Source of the DNA: Halobacteriales archaeon QS_4_69_225
GTDB lineage: Archaea > Halobacteriota > Halobacteria > Halobacteriales > Haloarculaceae
Direction of reading: 5' to 3'
DNA length: 64,000 nucleotides
Assembly (NCBI GenBank): GCA_003020965.1
Contig: PXRL01000011.1
Coordinates: 57,501-121,500, forward strand
Shown: positions 41,497 through 49,885 of the stretch, in pieces
How positions within the stretch are numbered: the first letter of the stretch is position 1
Layout: each line of letters opens with the position of its first letter
Notes under the pieces: generated by a model
The model's input: the letters and a program-made list of their open reading frames with translations, nothing else
Told to the model about the DNA's origin: nothing
Databases searched by the model: none
Position numbers and translations under genes: made by a program

Positions 41497-41520
41497 CGGG
41501 TTCAAATCCTGCAGCGCGCA
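41497..41520 (+). repeat. Second downstream copy of the tRNA-Arg 3' end
   Basis: 24 bp with one mismatch to the tRNA end (CGCGCA instead of CGCCCA). An inverted, imperfect piece (GAAGGATTTGAATC) lies between this copy and the first, near 41452. Confidence 0.88.
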
Positions 41521-41721
41521 TCAAGCTTTGAACAGCAACACCCGCAGGACGGCGGCAAGGTGGACCGCTGCCAGCCACGCTTTCCACCTCCTTTGAGCAT
41601 TAATAGTCGGGTCGTGCTTTCCTTCGAGATTGAACCGAATAGAGTTCGCCACCGGAGGTCGCATACGGCTGAACGAGTCTGGCGGGAAGAAGATCAGTTC
41701 ATAATGGAAAAATCCGGCGAG

Positions 41722-41862
41722 TTACTCGTCTTCGAGGGCGTCGTAGACGTCCCGATTCGCGTCCCGGTCTGCTGCCGCGACCCGTCGGACTAGCTCCCGT
41801 CGGATGTTCTTCATTACTTCGTCCATCGGAGAGGTATGCTCCGTCCCTTCTTCGGTCGCCAT
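41722..41862 (-). CDS. Small charged protein next to the Doc-type toxin
   Basis: 46 residues: MATEEGTEHTSPMDEVMKNI, then RRELVRRVAAADRDANRDVY and DALEDE. It is one amphipathic helix-rich peptide. It starts 26 bp behind the stop of the doc gene on the same strand, so the two are probably co-transcribed. It could be the antitoxin in an unusual downstream place, but nothing in its sequence proves this. The surrounding DNA is clearly less GC-rich than average. Confidence 0.5.
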   Translation of the reverse strand: MATEEGTEHTSPMDEVMKNIRRELVRRVAAADRDANRDVYDALEDE

Positions 41863-41887
41863 ATTTGAGCGAACGATTCGAACGCGG

Positions 41888-42376
41888 TTAATCGTTCGGG
41901 TCCGACGAATCGTTGGTCAACTGTTCGACCCCGTACTGAATCAGATCCTCTCGCCACTCCTCGGTTTCCTCGGCCAAATCAAATTCCTCGCTGCGAGTTC
42001 GAAAATACTCGATGGTCTCCTCCGTATCGACGCTCGCCTCGTCGGTCCCGAACTGTTTCAGGAGTAACCTGATTTCGTCACCGTATTCGAATCGATAGCC
42101 GTTGAGAACGTAGAAAACGACCGTGACGTTGAGCGCGGTACGCTTGTTTCCATCGACGAAGGGATGACTAGCGACGAGAAGCCGGAGGAGGTGGAACGCT
42201 CTCTCGTGGATCGTCACAGATGCCGAATTGAAGTTCCCCTCCTCGATGTAGTCCAGAGCGAACTCGACGTCGCCTCGATTCTGGGTGCCGGAAGGCGTGT
42301 CAGGGTACTCAGAAACGACATCGTCGTGAATGGCGATGATCTCCTCGACGGACGGATACCACATCGAGTCAACCAT
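41888..42376 (-). CDS. doc: Doc-type Fic-fold toxin
   Basis: 162 residues. The Fic motif is HPFVDGNKRTALNVTVVFYV near residue 72, matching the Doc consensus HPFxDGN(K/R)RT. The start WYPSVEEIIAIHDDVVSEYP and LDYIEEGNFNS are also Doc-like. Doc kinases inactivate EF-Tu by phosphorylation, while other Fic proteins transfer AMP; Doc length and motif favour the toxin type. A canonical Phd antitoxin is not seen upstream. It lies inside the tRNA-Arg 3'-end-flanked islet. Confidence 0.88.
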   Translation of the reverse strand: MVDSMWYPSVEEIIAIHDDVVSEYPDTPSGTQNRGDVEFALDYIEEGNFNSASVTIHERAFHLLRLLVASHPFVDGNKRTALNVTVVFYVLNGYRFEYGDEIRLLLKQFGTDEASVDTEETIEYFRTRSEEFDLAEETEEWREDLIQYGVEQLTNDSSDPND

Positions 42377-42520
42377 TCAGTCTCACGTCAAAGCCGGACG
42401 AGTGTAGGTGTTGGCATCGATTGTATCGATGGATGCTGCCGGGAGCATCTATTCTCAGACGCTCAATTTCGGTCACGTCATATTTAAAAGGTCGATTCGT
42501 CCGCCAGTCGAGCGAGCGCT

Positions 42521-42538
42521 TGCAGCGCTCATAATTTT
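42521..42538 (+). repeat. Imperfect distal copy of the tRNA-Arg end (right-end candidate)
   Basis: TGCAGCGCTCATAATTTT matches 41398-41415 (TGCAGCGCCCATCATTTT) at 16 of 18 positions. The latter is the tail of the first downstream tRNA-end copy plus its flank. It sits to the right of the doc gene and may be the far border of the inserted islet. Confidence 0.5.
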
Positions 42539-42987
42539 CGATGAGTACAATCGCCCGACAGCGGCGGGATAAACCTCCGATCGAACGCAGCGGCGGAACT
42601 CACCTTCGGCAGCCGGACGAGAGGCCGGACATCTAAGAAGTCGTGTGTAATCAGATACGTCGAGAAGCAAGAGTCACTCGCCGGTCGACGAGCCGACCGC
42701 CGGCTTCGGGCCCGCGCGCCGATTTTAGTGATCGGATGTGCACTACGGCCCGGAAATCGAGCGATACCAGAAGCGAGGGCGCCGCAGGCCTGGACCACTT
42801 GGCCCCGGGCGACACGGCGAGAGGAGACGCGACGAGCGGGTCGCCCGGGAGGCGGCCGCCACCGTCGGTCTCGTCCGGAACGGGAAGGTCGTCGACTCGC
42901 CGGCCGACGACGGCCCCGACGGGTAGCGCGGGCCGCACCGGTGCGTCGGCCCGAACAGTGAAGAATCGCCGGCCCGGACGTCGATCC
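42539..42987. other. Gap with gene debris upstream of the phosphatase gene
   Basis: The 610-bp interval from 42377 has a TATA-like TATTTAAAAG at 42481, the distal tRNA-end copy, and then fragments without a complete gene. On the minus strand 42529-42660 reads TYLITHDFLDVRPLVRLPKV, then SSAAAFDRRFIPPLSG. On the plus strand 42738-42926 is a 62-codon open frame ending VREAAATVGLVRNGKVVDSP-like text (exact: AREAAATVGLVRNGKVVDSP). I recognise neither. This looks like decayed insertions. Confidence 0.4.
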
Positions 42988-44748
42988 ATGTCGGAGGGCG
43001 GCGGGCTGGACGGGCGCGACGAGCCGGCGCGCGGGCGGGACGACCACGCCGAACTGCTTTCGGAGCTCGACTCCCACGATCTCGCGGTCGCCATCGACCC
43101 GGAGACGCCGAGCCGGGAGGCGGCCTTCGAGTTCGACCCGGACGCCGACCCCGATGAGACGTTCCCGCAGTCGGTCGCCAGCGGCGGCCCGACACCGGAG
43201 GGTGTGATCCTCTGGACCCGCGTCGCGCCGGAGCGGTTCGAGCCCGGAGCGTCGGTCGCCGTCCGGGTCGCGACGGACCCGGCGTTCGAGGACGTCGTCT
43301 ACGAGGGCGTCGTGACCGACGACGAGGGCATCCGGGCCCACGACTACACGGTAAAGGTCGACCTCGACGGCCACCTCGAGCCCGGCCACGACTACCACTA
43401 CCGGTTCGTCTACCGCGGCACCGCCTCGCGGGTCGGCCGCTGCCGGACGCTGCCGGCGCCGGACGCGAACCCCGATTCGGTCAGCTTCGCGGTGCTGGCC
43501 TGTCAGAACTACCTCAACGGCTACTACCCGGCGCTGCACCACGTCGCCGGGGAGGACGTCGACTTCCTGATCCACGTCGGGGACTTCATCTACGAGTCCG
43601 ACGCGGGCGAGTTCAAGGGGCTCGGCTCCCGGGACTACCCCGGCCGGGAGCTGTCGTTCCCGAGCGGCCACGACCGGGTCCAGGGGCTCGACGACTACCG
43701 GTACCTCTACCGGGAGTACCGCCGCGACCGGTTCATGCAGGAGGCACTGGAGGCCCACACCCTCATCGTCGGCTGGGACGACCACGAGATGGTCAACGAC
43801 GTCTACTGGGACGACGAGACCGACGCGCCGGCCGGCGACCACCCGCGCGGCGACGACCCGGCGTTCATGACCGAACTCGTCGCCGACGCGATGCACGTTT
43901 GGTGGGAGTACATGCCGGCTCGCGTGGAGTACGACCCGGCCGGCGACGTCCTGCAGGAGCGGTTCCGGCTCTGGCGGTCGCTGGAGTTCGGCGACCTCGT
44001 CACGCTCGCGATCACCGACGAGCGGCTGTTCCGCGACCCGCCGCGGGAGGTCATCCCGACGGTCGACGAGGTCGGCCCCCATCGGGAGCCACCCGGCCGC
44101 GCGATGCTCGGCGACGACCAACGGGAGTGGCTCGTCGAGACCATCACCGGTTCGGAGACAGTGTGGTCGGTATGGGCCGACGAGGTGCTGACGGTTCCGT
44201 TCCGGCTCGGCTCCGGGCCGCTGTCGCTGTATCCCGTCCAGGGCGGCTGGGACGGCTACACCCGCGAGCGGATGCGGATAACCGAGGCCGTCGCCGCCGC
44301 CGACGTCGACAACTACGTCACCCTGACCGGCGACATGCACTGCTACGTCGCGGCGTACAAGCGGTCGGCGTACCCGGGGCGGATCGGCGGCGGCGAGGGC
44401 GTCGCCCAGGGCGAGCGCATCGGCGTGGAGTTCATGACGCCGGCGGTGACGTCGCTGAACGTCGCCGAGGCGCTCGGCCTCACCCGCGGGTGGCGCGGCC
44501 GGCTCACCGAGCCGGTCCTCTCGCGGCTCGTCACCGCGATGAACCCCCACATCGAGTTCTTCAACAGCCACCACTGGGGTTATTCCGTCGTCGAGTTCAC
44601 CCGCGAGGACTGCACGTACGTCGGCTACGCGGTGGACAAGACCGACGACAGCCCCGACGCCGACCGGTCGGTGCTGACCGCCCACCGGGTCCCCCGCGGC
44701 GAGGTCACCCTGCAGGACGTCACCGACGAAGTGCGGCGGGCGGAGTAG
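42988..44748 (+). CDS. phoD: PhoD-like alkaline phosphatase/phosphodiesterase
   Basis: 586 residues. The N-terminal PhoD domain (about 40-160) has PQSVASGGPTPEGVILWTRV. The metallophosphatase domain has VLACQNYLNGYYPALHHVAG, LIHVGDFIYES near 205, VGWDDHEMVND near 262 and VTLTGDMHCYVAAY near 447; these hold the Asp, Asn and His metal ligands. PhoD enzymes release phosphate from organic esters, usually outside the cell after Tat export. Here no Tat or Sec signal precedes the domain, so the protein may be cytoplasmic or the start may be elsewhere. No partner genes are seen. Confidence 0.87.
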   Translation: MSEGGGLDGRDEPARGRDDHAELLSELDSHDLAVAIDPETPSREAAFEFDPDADPDETFPQSVASGGPTPEGVILWTRVAPERFEPGASVAVRVATDPAFEDVVYEGVVTDDEGIRAHDYTVKVDLDGHLEPGHDYHYRFVYRGTASRVGRCRTLPAPDANPDSVSFAVLACQNYLNGYYPALHHVAGEDVDFLIHVGDFIYESDAGEFKGLGSRDYPGRELSFPSGHDRVQGLDDYRYLYREYRRDRFMQEALEAHTLIVGWDDHEMVNDVYWDDETDAPAGDHPRGDDPAFMTELVADAMHVWWEYMPARVEYDPAGDVLQERFRLWRSLEFGDLVTLAITDERLFRDPPREVIPTVDEVGPHREPPGRAMLGDDQREWLVETITGSETVWSVWADEVLTVPFRLGSGPLSLYPVQGGWDGYTRERMRITEAVAAADVDNYVTLTGDMHCYVAAYKRSAYPGRIGGGEGVAQGERIGVEFMTPAVTSLNVAEALGLTRGWRGRLTEPVLSRLVTAMNPHIEFFNSHHWGYSVVEFTREDCTYVGYAVDKTDDSPDADRSVLTAHRVPRGEVTLQDVTDEVRRAE

Positions 44749-44766
44749 GCGTCGACCTCGGTGACG

Positions 44767-45126
44767 TCAGTGAAAGCCGATGTTCGCCGGGTCGGCGTCG
44801 CGGTCGAACGTGACCTCGAGAACGCCGTTGTTGAACCGTAGTTCCCCGGAGCCGTCGTCGACGTACGCCGGCAGGTCGACCCGGGCGACGAACGGCGGGC
44901 CGTCCCGGTCGGCACGGATCGCCACAGCTCGCCCGTCGCACCGCACGTCGATCCGGTCGCGGCTCGTGCCCGGCACGTCGGCGACGACGCGGATCTCGTC
45001 GTCGTACTCGTGGACGTCGACGGCCTCGGCCCCGCCGTCGGTCATTCCTGCCAGTAGCTCCTCGATCCCGCCGAACCGACCGCCGAACGGGCCACTTTCG
45101 TCGTCGTCGCCCGGGTTCCGTCTCAT
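44767..45126 (-). CDS. Hsp20/alpha-crystallin family small heat-shock protein
   Basis: 119 residues. A short N-terminal arm (GPFGGRFGGIEELLAGMTDG) leads to the alpha-crystallin domain: VDVHEYDDEIRVVADVPGTS, DRIDVRCDGRAVAIRADRDG, and the strand LRFNNGVLEVTFDRD. The usual end motif I-x-I/V is reduced to ANIGFH. Such proteins bind unfolding clients in large oligomers. It converges on the phosphatase gene. Confidence 0.88.
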   Translation of the reverse strand: MRRNPGDDDESGPFGGRFGGIEELLAGMTDGGAEAVDVHEYDDEIRVVADVPGTSRDRIDVRCDGRAVAIRADRDGPPFVARVDLPAYVDDGSGELRFNNGVLEVTFDRDADPANIGFH

Positions 45127-45251
45127 CACCCGGGTTATCCTCGCCGTGCCGATAAGGCTTCGCCGCGGCCCGCCGCGTGGCGGACGGCCGACCTGGCCGG
45201 CCCGTCGGAACTGCCCGCTCCGAGGCCGTCGGCCGACCGACGTCCCGCCGG

Positions 45252-45965
45252 CTACCACTCGATCGGCTCTCGATCCTTCCAGAACCGACCACCGGGGGCG
45301 CCGGGCCGGAACCGGGCGAGCCAGGCCGGCGTGTCGGCGCCTTCCTCGGGACTGCGGTCGGCGTTCGGCCCGCCCATGTCGGTCCGGACCCAGCCCGGGC
45401 TGGCGGCGTTGGCGACGAGCCCCTCGGCGCCGTACTCGGCGTGGAGGTAGGCCGTCAGCCCGCCGAGTCCGACCTTCGAGACGCGGTAGGCGGGGTAGTT
45501 GCCGTCCATCTGCCCGCCGGTGAACTGCCCCAACCCCGAGGAGACATTGACCACCCGGCCGCCCGCCCGCTCCAGCAGCAGCGGCAGGGCGTGTTTCGTG
45601 ACGAGCGTCGGCCCGCGGAGGTTTACCGCCAGCGTCCGGTCGAACGCCTCCATCGACATCCCCTCGAGGGAGCCACACCGGCGGAAGATTCCGGCGTTGT
45701 TCACCAGCACGTCCAGTCGGCCGGCCTCGTCGGCGACGCGGTCGACGGCGGCGGCGACCTCGTCGTCGTCGGTGACGTCCAGCCGGACGGCCCGCAGGTC
45801 GTCGGCGGCGTCGTCGGCGTCGCGGGCGCCGGCGTAGACCGTCGCCCCGCGGTCGGCGAGGTCGGCGGCGATCGCCGCGCCGATACCCCGCGTGGCGCCG
45901 GTGACGAGCGCTACCTGGCCGTCCAGCGAGTCGTAGACCTCCGGCGTCGCGGTCTCGCGGTTCAT
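45252..45965 (-). CDS. Short-chain dehydrogenase/reductase
   Basis: 237 residues. The nucleotide-binding TGATRGIG (VALVTGATRGIGAAIAADLA), the DVTDDDE adenine loop, NNAG (VLVNNAGIFRRCG), a catalytic Ser in NVSSGLGQFTGG, and YRVSK (YPAYRVSKVGLGGLTAYLHA) are all present. The Arg/Asp after the first strands (GARDADDA) suggests NADP use, weakly. The substrate is unknown. The C-terminus is the usual WxRTDMGGPNA region. Single gene. Confidence 0.9.
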   Translation of the reverse strand: MNRETATPEVYDSLDGQVALVTGATRGIGAAIAADLADRGATVYAGARDADDAADDLRAVRLDVTDDDEVAAAVDRVADEAGRLDVLVNNAGIFRRCGSLEGMSMEAFDRTLAVNLRGPTLVTKHALPLLLERAGGRVVNVSSGLGQFTGGQMDGNYPAYRVSKVGLGGLTAYLHAEYGAEGLVANAASPGWVRTDMGGPNADRSPEEGADTPAWLARFRPGAPGGRFWKDREPIEW

Positions 45966-46170
45966 CGTGCGTCGACTTCGGGCCGGCCGGGGTTAGGCGT
46001 TGCCGTCGTCGGGGCTTCGGGCGCGGCGCCGACCCCGCGCCGGCTCGCGGCCGCAGCCGTCATACCTGGGTCGGCTCGGGGCCGCCCTCCGTATGTCGGC
46101 TCGGAGCCGCCCTCTCTTCCCCGATGCGAGACCGGAGTCGACAAGACGCTCGGCCGCCTGCATCCGAACG

Positions 46171-47277
46171 ATGAGTCGCCCGGCCGTGATAGTGAGTCAG
46201 TCCGGCGCAGTCACGCCGGGACTCCGGGCCGTCGTCTCGGCGTCCGGCGACGACGTCGTCGAGACCGTGACCGTCGACCGCCCGGAGGACAACCGGTACT
46301 ACCTCTCGCCGCCGACGCTCGACCGCGTCGAGACGCTGTGCGACGGCCTCGAAGCGACGGAGCCACGGGTCGTCGTCGACGGGACCGTCCACCCGGGCCA
46401 GATGGTCGACCTCGGAGAGCGGCTGCCGTCGGCCGTGCTCCGGGACCGCCGCGGCGCCGTCCTGGAGCGACTCGGCGAGACGAACCCGGCCGCGGCGACG
46501 CGGTTCGAGCTCCGGCGGATCCGGGTCGCCCGCCGTGCGGCGGCCCGCGACCAGCGCGACGGCGCGGCCGACGCCCCGAGCGGCGAGAGCGGCCGACTCG
46601 CCGAACACGACGAGCGCCGAGGGCGGCTCCGCGAGCGGCTCGACGACCGTCAGCGCGAGGCCCGCCGGCGCGTCAACGACGCTTACGCCGACGTCGACGG
46701 CCGGGTCGTTCTGCTGGCCCGCGGCGACGGAGCCGCGGCGACGGAGATCTGGGGGGCGCTGACCGGCGACGACGCGGAGCCGGCCGCCGGCCGTCCCGCG
46801 CGGGCGACAACGGCGACGGCGGCCGTCGGCCCGCACACGGTCGCGGTGACGGACGCCCCCGGCGTGATTGCGGCCGAGGGATTTCCGGCGTGGTTCGCCG
46901 ACGCCGTCCCGGGGGTGGTGGCGGCGCTGGAGCGGGCGGACCTCGTCCTGTGTTCCGGCGTCGACCCCGACGGACTGGTCGCCGCCCTCGCCGAGCGGTT
47001 CGACGGCACCCACGAGGCCGTCGCGGCGACCCCCGAAGCGGTGCGTGCCCGCGTGACCGACGTATTCGGCGCCGCCGACTACGTCGTCCGGCTGCCGTAC
47101 GGCGACGACGCGCAGGCGCTGCTCTCGGAGCTCCACGAGTCGACGGCCGTCGCGGACGTGATCTACGGCGACGCGGTGACCGTCCGACTGACGGTCTCGC
47201 GGTCGGCCGCCGAGTCGCTCGTCCGACGGGTCGAGGCCGTCGGCGGGACGGCGCGACCAGCCGACGCGACCGACTGA
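46171..47277 (+). CDS. HflX-related protein without a working GTPase site
   Basis: 368 residues. Three stretches recall HflX: an N-terminal alpha/beta part with VVVDGTVHPGQMVDLGERLP, a helical part with ERLGETNPAAATRFELRRIR and RLRERLDDRQREARRRV, and then a region like a GTPase domain (DGRVVLLARGDGAAATEIWG). The P-loop GxxxxGK(S/T) is absent and no DxxG or NKxD motif can be found. The protein is therefore either a haloarchaeal HflX-derived factor that lost GTP binding, or my family guess is wrong. Coding status is firm. The ATG at 46171 follows a gap with short GC repeats. Confidence 0.5.
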   Translation: MSRPAVIVSQSGAVTPGLRAVVSASGDDVVETVTVDRPEDNRYYLSPPTLDRVETLCDGLEATEPRVVVDGTVHPGQMVDLGERLPSAVLRDRRGAVLERLGETNPAAATRFELRRIRVARRAAARDQRDGAADAPSGESGRLAEHDERRGRLRERLDDRQREARRRVNDAYADVDGRVVLLARGDGAAATEIWGALTGDDAEPAAGRPARATTATAAVGPHTVAVTDAPGVIAAEGFPAWFADAVPGVVAALERADLVLCSGVDPDGLVAALAERFDGTHEAVAATPEAVRARVTDVFGAADYVVRLPYGDDAQALLSELHESTAVADVIYGDAVTVRLTVSRSAAESLVRRVEAVGGTARPADATD

Positions 47278-47335
47278 CCCCTTGGTCGGACGTCCAGGCC
47301 GCAACCCGGAAGGCGGCATCTCGAGCGCCGGTGCG

Positions 47336-47345
47336 AAATTTTATG
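47336..47345 (+). promoter_or_regulatory. TATA-box of the PKD-protein gene
   Basis: AAATTTTATG, isolated in GC-rich DNA, about 35-42 bp before the ATG at 47378, consistent with a short leader. Confidence 0.55.
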
Positions 47346-47377
47346 TAGCGGAGCGGCATTAATCCGTCCCGATTCGG

Positions 47378-48358
47378 ATGAAACGATACGCATTCGCCGC
47401 CGTCGTGGCGTTTCTCGCCGCCACAGCCGTCGTCGGCGTCGCCGCGGCCGACGCGGGGCCGCTGGCCGACGCCGGTCTCGACCAGGAGGTCGGGGTTAAC
47501 ACGACGGTCCAGCTCGACGGCACCGGGTCTTCGCACCCCGATGGGACCATCGACGGCTACGAGTGGTCCATCGAGACACCCGCCGGGGCCCGGACCACGC
47601 CGGCGTGTGTCGACTGCGGCCGGACTAACTTCAGGCCGACGGAGCCCGGCCGTCACAACGTGACTGTCGTCGTTACCGACTCGGAAGGACGGTCCAGCAC
47701 CGACACGCTCTACGTCTATGTCAGGGATTTTGGACCGACCGTGCGGCTGGACGGCGACACCGACCCCCAGACGGGCGAGCGGACGCCATACGAGGCTACC
47801 GTCGAGGCCAACGGCTCCGACCTGGAAGAACTGACCTGGCGTATCGACGGACGGACCGTCGACCGCGAGACGATGTCCGGGCAATCGAGCGTCGCTGGAC
47901 GCACGTTCCGGTTTTCCGGGTCGGGGCCGTACCGCCTCGCGGTCGTCGCCGAGGACACCACCGGTCGGTCCGACCGCGATACGCTCGTCGTGGAGCCGCG
48001 GCCGGACTCCGACCCTGACCCGTCGGACGACGGCGGCACCTCCAGCGACAGCCCCGACCTGCCCGATATCGGTGAAACGGACGACGACACCGGTGGCTAC
48101 GTCGTCGAACCCAGTGTGTCTGGGGGCGCGGTCACGATCGTCAGCGACGACTACACCGGCGACCCCCCGCTCGCACACGGCCAGGTCTACGATGCTGATA
48201 GTGATAATATTCCAATCCCCGATAACATTCCAGACACTCCCGACGAGGAGGGCAATAGTAACACTTTCTACAGTGACAGCGGCTCCCCTGATACTAGTAC
48301 CAGCGATGACATGACCGACGAAGAAGAGCGGTTGAAGAATCAACTGACGGGCCTTTGA
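47378..48358 (+). CDS. Secreted PKD-domain protein with disordered acidic tail
   Basis: 326 residues. A Sec signal (MKRYAFAAVVAFLAATAVVG, cleavage near VAAADA) precedes a PKD domain (about 28-110: ADAGLDQEVGVNTTVQLDGT, EYEWS-type strand as GYEWSIETPAG, and TVVVTDSEGRSSTDTLYVYV). A second Ig-like repeat follows (about 115-205: LTWRIDGRTVDRETMSGQSS). The last 110 residues are Asp/Ser/Pro-rich and probably disordered. PKD domains serve in surface adhesion. A lipoprotein gene of unknown family follows after 115 bp, and the pair is partly duplicated downstream. Confidence 0.75.
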   Translation: MKRYAFAAVVAFLAATAVVGVAAADAGPLADAGLDQEVGVNTTVQLDGTGSSHPDGTIDGYEWSIETPAGARTTPACVDCGRTNFRPTEPGRHNVTVVVTDSEGRSSTDTLYVYVRDFGPTVRLDGDTDPQTGERTPYEATVEANGSDLEELTWRIDGRTVDRETMSGQSSVAGRTFRFSGSGPYRLAVVAEDTTGRSDRDTLVVEPRPDSDPDPSDDGGTSSDSPDLPDIGETDDDTGGYVVEPSVSGGAVTIVSDDYTGDPPLAHGQVYDADSDNIPIPDNIPDTPDEEGNSNTFYSDSGSPDTSTSDDMTDEEERLKNQLTGL

Positions 48359-48438
48359 CCGCCTGCTACGAGTGGTCTGACTCTTCTTATTGTACTATGG
48401 AGTGCTCTCCGCTGAACATGGGCCTCCGACTCACGGCA

Positions 48439-48450
48439 ATTGTTTATATG
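48439..48450 (+). promoter_or_regulatory. TATA-box of the first lipoprotein gene
   Basis: TTGTTTATATGA lies 24-35 bp before the ATG at 48474, in an AT-rich leader. It suggests that the lipoprotein gene has its own promoter in addition to read-through from the PKD gene. Confidence 0.5.
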
Positions 48451-48473
48451 ATTGGAAGAAGAAAAAAAGTATA

Positions 48474-49631
48474 ATGCGACGGCGGCGATACCTCCAGGTT
48501 GCCGGGCTGACGCTGGCCGGCGGACTCGCCGGGTGTAATGATGCCGGTCCGGTCGGTACTTCCGAGCCGACAGACGCACCCACGGACACGCCGACCGAGA
48601 CACCGACCCCGGCCGAGGAGAAGCCGAGCCCAACGGAGGACGGCCAGAACGACCCGGAGACGGACGCGCCAAGCATCAATCCGCCGCTGTGGATGAAGCT
48701 TCTCCCGCGGAAGAATCTCATCAATGAGTCGGGCGACACTACCTCAACGTTCGCCCGGGTAGACTGGAAATGGTACTTCCAGATGCGGGATACCAGTCCC
48801 AACTGGGGGCCGACGAGCGACGAGGACTGGACGTTCGCTCCGACGAGAGATAACCAGAAGAATCCCCCGTCGGCTGACATCCTTAAAACGCCGGCCTGGG
48901 GGACGGTGCTGGCTGGTCTGAACACGAACGCCGTGGTTGAGTATTTCCCAAACCTCGGCCCGGAGATCGCGCGGCAGTGTGGGCTGACCGCCGACGAGGG
49001 CGAGCGAGAGGAGACACGGATTATCGACGAGGTGCTGACGTTTGCCAATCCGACAGTGGCACTATTTATCGGTGCAGATACCGATTCCGTCCGCGACGTT
49101 CTCACCGACGAGCAGAAACTTGCTGACGGCCCTCCGGAGAACTACCGGGGCGCTGGTAATGCCGCTTCACGGAACATCGGTATATCGGACTACTGGCCCC
49201 GTGGGGTGGTGCTGGTTGAGACAGGCGATGAGAAGTCGGAAGACCTCCGACCAGCGGGGAAACGGCTGGTCGACGACGGCGAGAGCGCCGCGACGATTCC
49301 GTCGCTGCGGTGGGCGGCGTCAGCGGCGAACGTCGGGAGTCGATACCCGGCCGGTGCCCCGGTCGTAACCGGTGAGGTGAACGGAAGCCGATTCGATTTC
49401 ATCGGCTTTGGCCGGAGCAACCGCAGTGTCGTCCGGCTGGAGGCGTTCGATACGCTGGTGACGACGCTCGAGGCCACTCGGTCTACCGGGACGGTCCAGC
49501 ACTCGTGCTCCCACGTCGACGGTGACCCTCCGACGACCGACGAGTTGCGGTTGTCATTCGAGACGGACTCAGGAGAGTGGACGGCCAATTCCGGGGCCCA
49601 CGTGTCGAGTATTGGGGGCTCATGGAATTGA
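48474..49631 (+). CDS. Tat-type lipoprotein of an unrecognised family (copy 1)
   Basis: 385 residues. MRRRRYLQVAGLTLAGGLAG ends in a lipobox Cys (residue 21), with the Arg run of a Tat signal, so it should be exported and lipid-anchored. A Thr/Pro/Glu-rich linker (about 25-65) is followed by a globular part: INPPLWMKLLPRKNLINESG, RVDWKWYFQMRDTSPNWG, PSADILKTPAWGTVLAGLN, FPNLGPEIARQCGLTADEGE, FIGADTDSVRDVLTDE, VLVETGDEKSEDLRPAGKRL. It matches copy 2 (49886) over its whole length. I know no family for it. Confidence 0.75.
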   Translation: MRRRRYLQVAGLTLAGGLAGCNDAGPVGTSEPTDAPTDTPTETPTPAEEKPSPTEDGQNDPETDAPSINPPLWMKLLPRKNLINESGDTTSTFARVDWKWYFQMRDTSPNWGPTSDEDWTFAPTRDNQKNPPSADILKTPAWGTVLAGLNTNAVVEYFPNLGPEIARQCGLTADEGEREETRIIDEVLTFANPTVALFIGADTDSVRDVLTDEQKLADGPPENYRGAGNAASRNIGISDYWPRGVVLVETGDEKSEDLRPAGKRLVDDGESAATIPSLRWAASAANVGSRYPAGAPVVTGEVNGSRFDFIGFGRSNRSVVRLEAFDTLVTTLEATRSTGTVQHSCSHVDGDPPTTDELRLSFETDSGEWTANSGAHVSSIGGSWN

Positions 49632-49812
49632 CATTCCAATCTCCGACGACGAGTATCTTAACGATTACTCTCCATCCGGCGGCAACGGTTCGCCCCCGAT
49701 ATCAATTCGAACTCCAATAGTGGCTCGATTGGGAGCACCAGTGAATCAGGTAGTGGATCGAGTAGGCCGCCGACCGGCGGTGGACACGTCGGCATCATCC
49801 GCTAGTTATTGA
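49630..49812 (+). pseudogene. C-terminal remnant of a second PKD-type protein gene
   Basis: Directly behind lipoprotein copy 1, the frame from 49630 reads DIPISDDEYLNDYSPSGGNG. After a frame change near 49700 it reads SNSNSGSIGSTSESGSGSSR and ends at a stop around 49805. The acidic, Ser/Gly-rich text, and its DIPI start compared with DNIPIPDNIPD near the end of the intact PKD protein, suggest the tail of a lost paralogue. It stands in the same place relative to lipoprotein copy 2 as the intact PKD gene does to copy 1. Confidence 0.5.
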
Positions 49813-49885
49813 ACAGTTTACATTTTTGCGATTTTCTATTAGTTACAATTGAAAGTTATACGTCAGGATCAGCAAATGTCGAAGT

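Noticed and set aside
46067..46113. Two 19-bp copies of TCGGCTCGG(G/A)GCCGCCCTC ahead of the HflX-like gene
   Set aside because: Only two copies in extreme-GC DNA; too little to call a regulatory repeat.
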